A stretch of 64,000 bases of DNA from Furcasterigmium furcatum (Eukaryota > Ascomycota > Sordariomycetes > Glomerellales > Plectosphaerellaceae). Of this stretch, positions 57,946-64,000 are shown one piece after another (the first letter of the stretch is position 1; each line of letters begins with the position of its first letter). The position numbers were made by a program, and so were the translations under genes. The stretch lies in contig BCIA01000007.1 of assembly GCA_001599815.1 (NCBI GenBank), forward strand, positions 248,001-312,000, written 5' to 3'. The notes beneath the pieces are model-generated. The model was not told the origin of the DNA. It made no database searches and saw only the letters and a program-made list of their open reading frames with translations.

Positions 57946-59177
57946 TCAGTACCTGACATACTCCTCCGGCTCGAGCTCCCCGTCAACGCAGCCCTCGCGC
58001 GCAGTGACGGGGTTGCAGATAGCAGCCCTTCCCCCCTCGAAGCGAACCGCGTAGTCGACCGCCCACCTGCTGCTCATTCCATACGCCTGGAAGTCGGTGC
58101 TGACGATCTGCGCGCCGGACGCGAACGCCGCCTCGCGCATGGCAGTCGGGTTCTCGCCGAGGATGGTGCCCATGGGGACGTCGGAGCGCGTGCGGACCCA
58201 GTAGCCGGCCTCGACGGCCTCGCGGATGCGGCGCTGGTTCTCCTCGCCCTCGGGCTCGTTGAGCTTCTGGAAGGCGCAGTCGGCGTCGCCGGGGGCGGCG
58301 TTGGTGAAGAGCACGCGGCCCTCGAGGCTGGGGCGGTCCTTGGTGTAGGCCTCGCGGGCGGGGTGGACGGGGCCGTTGTCGAGGAGGAAGAAGACGCGGC
58401 CGCGGGCGGAGTCGAGGTCGGGCCAGCCGTGGCGGAGGACGGACTGCTCGAGGGTGAGGTTGCCGCGGCGGATATCGTCGGGGACGATGAGGCGCTCCTC
58501 GGAGAAGACGGAGCGGATCTCCTCGTCGAGGCCGGCGAGGAGGGACTCCTCGGTCCAGGGGATGGGCTTGGAGCCGCCGAGGGGCTCGAGCCTGGCCTCG
58601 GAGGTCTTGAACTCGATCATGAAGGGCAGGGGGACGTGTTCAGGGTGCTCGTCGGACCAGCCCTTGACGGTCTCGAGGCACTTGATGAGGGTGTTGCAGG
58701 TCGTGTGGATGTCGGCGTCGGCGACGTGGAAGACCTTGATTCCGGGCTCCTGCCAGGACGGGTCGTCCGAGTAGGGCAAGCCGGCCATCTTGCGGATCAG
58801 GGGGGTGGCGTAGTGGCCGCCTTCGGGGTCGGCGAAGAGGTCAAGCTCGAGGTTGCGGATGGCCTGGTGCTTGAGCTGGATGTCGAGGGTCGGGTGGGAG
58901 TAGTAGTAGTTGATGGGGTTCGTCATGAACTCCTCAAACACCTTGCGCTCCTCCAGGGCCGGCTCGACGTGGTAGGCATTGTGCGTGCCGATGACCTGGA
59001 CGTGGTTCATGCGGATGGCCGACGTCCAGGTGAGGCCGTTCTTGGTGTGGTTGCAGGCCACGGCGGCGGTGGCAGCGCGCAGAAGAGCTGGAGAGGAGTC
59101 AGTGGGGGAGCGGGTGTTGAGGGAGGCAGAGGGCTCGTACCGCTGACGGCAAGCAGACGCATCATGTTGAACGACAT
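57946..59177 (-). CDS. Secreted calcium-dependent PI-PLC-like phosphodiesterase
   Basis: Exons 59177-59141 and 59087-57946 with a 53-bp intron; 392 aa. The first exon supplies the signal peptide: spliced start MSFNMMRLLAVSALLRAATA, then ACNHTKNG. The fold is the TIM-barrel phosphatidylinositol phospholipase C family (PI-PLC-C1, PF16670 type): catalytic His in VIGTHNAYHVEP, metal-binding acids in NLELDLFADPEGGHY, second His in IKVFHVADAD, then PLPFMIEFKT and RGRVFFLLDN. Fungal members are extracellular; substrate not established. A TATA-like CAAATAAAG lies at 59276-59284 on the same strand. An alternative in-frame start is at 59165. Confidence 0.9.
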
Positions 59178-60942
59178 GGTTACGGATCGCTGGAGGTGAG
59201 TGGTGTTCTCGGGCGTTGACAGAGCGAGGTACCTGCGAGAAGCTCTCAGGAGCAACCTCAAGGGCCCGATGCTCTCTTTATTTGGGCCAGAAGTGGTAGG
59301 ATCGTCGAAGCACCAGCATCAGCATGAGCAGCACGTGTCGAGCGACTTTGCTTCCACGTGGGACGCGGATGCTAAAGCTGTGTTCATGGACTGATGGTCT
59401 CGGGGCTAATTACCTCGATGATCCCTCTGCAGACGCATGCCGTCATCATACGAGCGCACTACTACGGTAGCATCGTCGGAATTCCCAAAATCGGGCGTCT
59501 TCAACCATGATGACAGGGAACCGTTCGGCGGATGACGAGCAGAAAGCGGAAAGCGCAGGGAACAAGGTGCTTCTAGACTCTCTTACCCCGCTCTCTTCTC
59601 GATGTTTCTGCGGCTTGGAAGCAAGGATGCGTTGAGGAACTGCTTTCCTGGGAAGTGAAGCCTTCCAATTGCCCAATCGGGGCATTCGGACGGGCCCCGT
59701 GGCGGTTTACCCCTGACTGACTTCCACTCCCGACCGTGCCGATCGCTCCACAGACCGGCATTTGGGACTTGGCCCGAAGCCTCTCTTGGCCAGCACGTGG
59801 ACGGGTGCAGCCCGAGGCGACAGTCTTTACTTATCATCGGGTTCTGTCAGCACTTGTTCCGACCCCTTGTTGTTTCTTGGAACGACTCAACTTCGACTTC
59901 ACTTGTCAATTCAGTGAACCAAGATGAGTGCTGGCTGACTTGTCTTGACCTGGAAGAGTCATCATGTCGATGGAATGTTGTTTTCGACAAGACCCAGATT
60001 GGGTTCTCAACGCAGATTTCGATACTACCCAATGTCATCATCGGAAAGAACGAACAAACTGTAGTGGAACAGGACGACAGAAGTTATGGCCAGGATATTG
60101 AGTGGATTGAGGATCTTCCGTGTTCTTGAGAAAATCATCGCAGCATTGACCATCGTAAGTCGGCATGAAGGGTTCCTCATTGCCCTCACGACCACGCCAT
60201 GGAGAGACCAGGACGTATGATTCGACTTCAAGCCATCTCGCGTTTCGATGGCAGCTGCTACTTTCCCAAAGCTTCAGAGCTGAGAGCCTCGGGTCATGAG
60301 CGGCTCCTCTTCAGCAAGGGACTCGGTGCACCAGTGCTCGTTGTATGAGATAATGATGTAGAAGAACACCGGGGATGTGGTTTGAGAATGTATTAATCAT
60401 TCTAAAAGCCTCTTACAACTGGATCCGGAGCTACCTAAAGACTACAGTTTCTCTAAGCTGGCCAGAACATAGGGAGCAGCGGCAAAGAATTGGGGAAGTT
60501 CCAAGATTCGAGGCGCTGGTACAGGGGTTATCGAGTCTATCTGTTCGGCCGACAACTCTTCTGCAAGGAATCTGTCTCTCATGTTACATCGTCGTGGACA
60601 TCTCCAGTAGTTGGGTATACCGTCTGGGGCACAAACATTTCGGGCGCTAAAGCACAATCCGGAACTGCCTTTCGGCGGTGGGCGACTTCGGCAACTGTTG
60701 CCGAAGCCGAGACTGCCCAACATCACCCGGAGCTGGAGGGAGTAGCATCTCTTTCCGAGCTCCGAACTGCTTCCATCTGCAGCGAAATCGGCCGACTGAT
60801 TATTGTTACACCGCAGTATGGTACATAAGGCCTGCCGCCGGCTGCTTCCAGCAGCCAATCGCTCTACTCACCAGCCAACTCAAGACAAGACTTCTTGTAC
60901 CTCCACTGTGCCTCGACTTGTGAATCTATCATACTGCCGGCA
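59178..60942. other. Intergenic region
   Basis: PI-PLC-like promoter at the left; the part from about 59900 to 60450 is AT-richer than the rest. Open frames near 60442-60858 have no recognisable features. Possibly contains decayed sequence. Confidence 0.45.
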
Positions 60943-61908
60943 ATGTCTCAGGTCTACCAAAACAACCTGCTCGTCCGGGCGGCCGAGAACAAGGTCTCAA
61001 CGGTGCGTAGAGAGATGGTCACCTGGGATGGCAATGTCACGATATCGACTGGGTGCATTTACTGGCACATTGATTCAGAGGGCTGATCCGCTCCGTGCAG
61101 GCGTTTGGCATCAAGATTGTCTTGACTCCAGAGATCGTCATGATCGCAAAATCGGCTGGGTACGACTCGCTTTTTATCGACATCGAGCATACCACTGCCT
61201 CTCTCGGCAAGGTTGCCAGCCTGAATATGGCCGCCCTCGGGGTCGGCATCACTCCTTTCGTCCGTGTACCCTGGCAATGCGGCAACGGGTTTGTTCAGCG
61301 CGTCCTCGACTCGGGGGCGATGGGCGTCATCTTCCCACACATCTCAACTGTTGGTAAGCGCGCCTTGTTGTGTTGGACCGCTAACCTTGCGCAATTTCGC
61401 TGAGACCCTTACTACAGAGGAGGCCAAGTCGGCAATCCGGATCTGCAAATACGCCCCCGAGGGTTGCAGATCGCTCACCGGCGGCTTGCCCCAGCTCTGC
61501 TTCCAAAACCTGCCACCCTCGGCGTCCAGCCCGGCCATCAATGCGGCCGCATCGGTCGTGTTCATCATGGTCGAAACTGCGGGCGCTCTGGCTAACGTGG
61601 AGGAGATTGCTGCTCTGCCGGGCCTCGGTGTTCTCCTGGTCGGGGCGAACGACCTCGCGAGCGAGATTGAGACTCTCGGGGACTGGGAGCACCCCCGATT
61701 CATCAGTGCGTTGGAAAGGGTGGGCAAGGCTGCCAGAGCCAACGGTGTCGTCTTTGGGATTGCCGGGTTATATAGCCACACTGATCTCATAGATCGTGTT
61801 ATCAACGAGTATGGTGCGAGATGGGTGGTCGGGGCTAACGATGTCGGCCTTCTCATGGCTGGCACGACCGCCAACGTCAAGCTGCTGTCTACGCTTCATA
61901 AGCCTTAG
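60943..61908 (+). CDS. HpcH/HpaI-family aldolase, second copy
   Basis: Exons 60943-61002, 61101-61353, 61418-61908; introns of 98 and 64 bp; 267 aa, the normal domain length and about 60 residues shorter than the paralogue at 26789. Class II retro-aldolase of 2-keto-3-deoxy or 4-hydroxy-2-oxo acids. Motifs: SLFIDIEHTTASLG, VRVPWQCGNGFVQRVLDSGAMGVIFPHI, then TVEEAKSAIR restored across intron two, metal Glu in MVETAGALANVEEIAALPG and Asp in GANDLASEIE. The two copies are clearly diverged, so they probably use different substrates. No targeting signal seen. Confidence 0.92.
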
Positions 61909-62347
61909 AATAATGATACTGGCGCTTTCACTGCTTGGTCAAACCTTATCTCGTGCGGATGGTGTCATGTGGTGGGAAACACAACCCTTGAGAGGTGCGT
62001 TGTCCGCTTCTTTCATTCCGCCCACTTCGCATCTACACGCTCTCGCTGGGCAATCATCTGGACGGTAAATGTGTCTAACATGCTCCATGTAGATTTTCAA
62101 GGCCGACGATCAATTAGCACTTCGGCCCTTCAACATGGTTAAGGACCAGCACCGGTGCCTGAACACGAACTCGCAGTAGCATCATCTCCTGATCTGTTGT
62201 TTGGAGTTTGAGCCACAGTCAACCAACTGGATTTATCAACGAGGAGGTTTTGAAGCTATGTAACATTCGAACAGGAAGACTGCCCAGAACGAAAGCTTCT
62301 CCACGGAAGGCCGAGTTGCGGTCGAGAAATTCAACCTGTGGCGGGCT
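61909..62347. other. Intergenic region between convergent genes
   Basis: 3' flanks of the aldolase and permease genes. Nothing recognised. Confidence 0.5.
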
Positions 62348-64000
62348 TCATCTGGCCGGGCTTGGTGCTCGCTCGTTAATCGTCGTATAAGGACGCCCCT
62401 CGGACGACTCCAGCTCTGCCGCTGTTGGGCCTGCATAGTGTTCTTTCCCGCCCAGGCCAGGGCCAGAGTCTCCTCCCTTTTCGCCCAGGTCGCCAGGATC
62501 AGACTGATTCCCACAGCTCTCGGCCTCGTAGTACCCGGTTGTGAGGTCCATCTCGGCGGGCTTCACGTGCCTGGCCCCCTTCCAGAAGCGCCACAGGAAA
62601 AAGTTGAACGTAAAGATCACGACGGATATGTACTTGAGGACGAAGATGACGGGCTTGAAGGTGGGAATGAACGAGTCGTAACCTGTGAATGTGTCAGCGG
62701 AGGTCAGCCGCAGGGAGCAGGCCATCGATTTCCAGCCCTCTGCGACGCGGACTCACCGGCGAAGATCAGGACCAGCATGCTAACAAGCAGCGAGTACATT
62801 GCCCCGTAGGGCTGAAGGTAGCCGAGTAGGGCAGCCTCGTCTTGAGGTCGAATCCTTGGGCCTTCAGACCGCGGCGGAAGTTGAAGTAGGAGATGAGGAT
62901 GGAGATCCAGTTCAGCATCGCGAACAACGTGGCCAGGGCGACGAGGTAGTTGAACACGGTGGCGGAGGAGCCCGTGGCGTTCATGAAGCCCAGGAAGATG
63001 CCGGAAGAGGCCGCAATCACGGCGTATATCGGCACGCCGTTCCTCAGAGTCCGTGCGAACAGGGCGGGCGCCTGACCGTCCTTTGCGAGACCGTAGATTG
63101 AGCGAGAGGCACAGTAGATGTCAGTGCACGCTGCGCTGAGAACAAAGACCAGCAGGCTGGCGTTGACGATGTCAGGGAGGACTTTGATGCCGGCAAGCTT
63201 GACAGCCACGACGAAGGGCGACGCGGCAGCTGAGGTCCTCTCCCTGGTGGTGCCGATGAGCTCGCTGCTGTTGTACGGCACTGCCATGCCGAGGGCCCAT
63301 GCGCCTCCGATGTAGAAGCAGCTGATCCGCCAGAAGGTCTGCTTGATGGCGTGAGGGATGGTCTTCCTCGGGTTGCTGGCCTCACCGAACGTCATGGCGA
63401 CGACCTCGGTGCCCAGGAATGCGAAGGCAGCCTGGTACATACAAGCCCACCAGCCCAGGAAGCGGCCGATGGTGCCTGGGAGCAGGAACTCGCCTAAGGC
63501 GCCCGGCTCGTTCCAGTACCTGAACCCGATGACCTCTCCGCTCGGGGAGCCGCCTGCCGATATGATGAAGCAGCACAGGATTAGCCCTACGACAACTATC
63601 ACTTTGACGACGCTGAGATAGAACTCAGCTTCGCCGAAGACGTTCACGTGGCAGATCTGCAAGAAGGGGACCGTCAGCTACAGCAAATGCCGAGAGGGAG
63701 AGGGCTTCTGCACACGTTGATGATAAAGATTGCAGCCCCGAGGGTGGCGATCCAGATCGCCACGTTCAGGTCTGGTCGCCAGAACTGGATGATCAGGCCA
63801 GCTGCGGTCAGGTTGACGGGGGTCGCGATGAAGTACTTGAAGAAGTAGTTCCATCCGGTTGCGAAGCTGCATGTGGCAGTGTCAGTGACGGTCCTGGAAG
63901 ATCCTTTCTCGCAGGGGCTGGGTGACTTACCCAAGGGCAGGGTGCATGTATCGGCTTGCGTATCCAGAGAAGCCCTTGTCCATTGGGATATACGTCGCCA
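62348..64000 (-). CDS. Amino-acid permease (APC superfamily, fungal YAT type), 5' end outside window, apparent frameshift
   Basis: Exons on the minus strand: 64000-63931 (partial), 63866-63716, 63656-62757 and 62682-62348; introns of 64, 59 and 74 bp. Proton-coupled amino-acid uptake at the plasma membrane. Conserved parts: YIPMDKGFSGYASRYMHPALGFATGWNY across intron one, AFAFLGTEVVAMTFGEASNPRKTIP, SACTDIYCASRSIYGLAKDGQAP-type block, ISYFNFRRGLKAQGFDL. In the third exon the frame breaks near 62821-62826: RLPYS is in one frame and the expected GYLQPYGAMYSLLVSMLVLIFAG in the next. One G seems to be missing from a short G run, and no plausible intron removes the break. The last exon ends in a hydrophilic cytoplasmic tail. 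Assembly error or real mutation cannot be separated here. Confidence 0.85.

Noticed and set aside
62757..62890. An intron bypassing the permease frameshift (donor GTCTGAAG, acceptor CTTCAG)
   Set aside because: It would delete the conserved LKAQGFDLKTRLPYS segment and has a weak donor; a one-base deletion explains the data better.

Overview
The window is nuclear DNA of a filamentous ascomycete, most likely a plant-associated Sordariomycete. It is GC-rich by eye. Genes carry short GT-AG introns (about 47-170 bp, mostly 48-65), often with a CTGAC-type branch point, and gene spacing is wide. Zn2Cys6 regulators, secreted plant-polymer enzymes and typical Pezizomycotina housekeeping genes lie side by side. 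I cannot prove a genus; the combination of cell-wall-degrading enzymes and C-terminal tails recalls Glomerellales such as Colletotrichum or Verticillium. Exon structures below were joined by eye from reading frames, splice signals and family conservation.

Layout, left to right. 3-1160: C-terminal part of a fungal transcription factor. 3382-4467: AA9 lytic polysaccharide monooxygenase with an acidic linker, a Cys and an Arg-rich tail. 5151-6372 (-): SFH5-type phosphatidylinositol transfer protein. 6882-7954 (-): decayed kinase-like gene. 8450-8947: VOC/PhnB-like protein. 9381-11310: GTPase fused to a coiled coil and an unrecognised domain. 13104-15190: fungal protein with one predicted membrane helix. 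15523-16109 (-): GFA-family protein. 16826-18783 (-): GH15-CBM20 glucoamylase. 21247-23004: GH76 mannanase-like protein. 23321-26405 (-): TAPT1/Emp65-family membrane protein. 26789-27882 (-): HpcH/HpaI aldolase. 29011-30265: sorbitol/xylitol-type dehydrogenase. 30383-33773 (-): LacZ-type GH2 beta-galactosidase. 34670-36962: GH74 xyloglucanase. 37154-38886 (-): histidine acid phosphatase. 39943-41076 (-): PL1 pectate lyase. 42906-44613 (-): MFS transporter, divergent from the Zn2Cys6 factor at 45622-47368. 47806-48910: LYR-like protein with an AT-hook-like end. 49193-50183 (-): uncharacterised fungal family. 53385-56699: large bZIP factor. 57946-59177 (-): secreted PI-PLC-like protein. 60943-61908: second HpcH/HpaI aldolase. 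62348-64000 (-): amino-acid permease running off the right edge.

How they may work together: six carbohydrate-active enzymes (AA9, GH15, GH76, GH2, GH74, PL1) attack cellulose, starch, mannan, galactosides, xyloglucan and pectin. From 26.8 to 37 kb, an aldolase, a polyol dehydrogenase, an intracellular beta-galactosidase and a secreted xyloglucanase sit together, the last two sharing a divergent promoter; this looks like a small xyloglucan/galactoside utilisation neighbourhood, which is inference. The strongest candidates for something under-described are: the shared C-terminal tail design of the AA9 and PL1 enzymes (acidic linker, single Cys, polybasic end); a perfect nested inverted-repeat structure at 20648-20739 that folds as a three-way junction; the GTPase/coiled-coil/unknown-domain protein; and the kinase-like gene that has a frameshift and has lost both catalytic Asp residues by changes of the G-to-A type.
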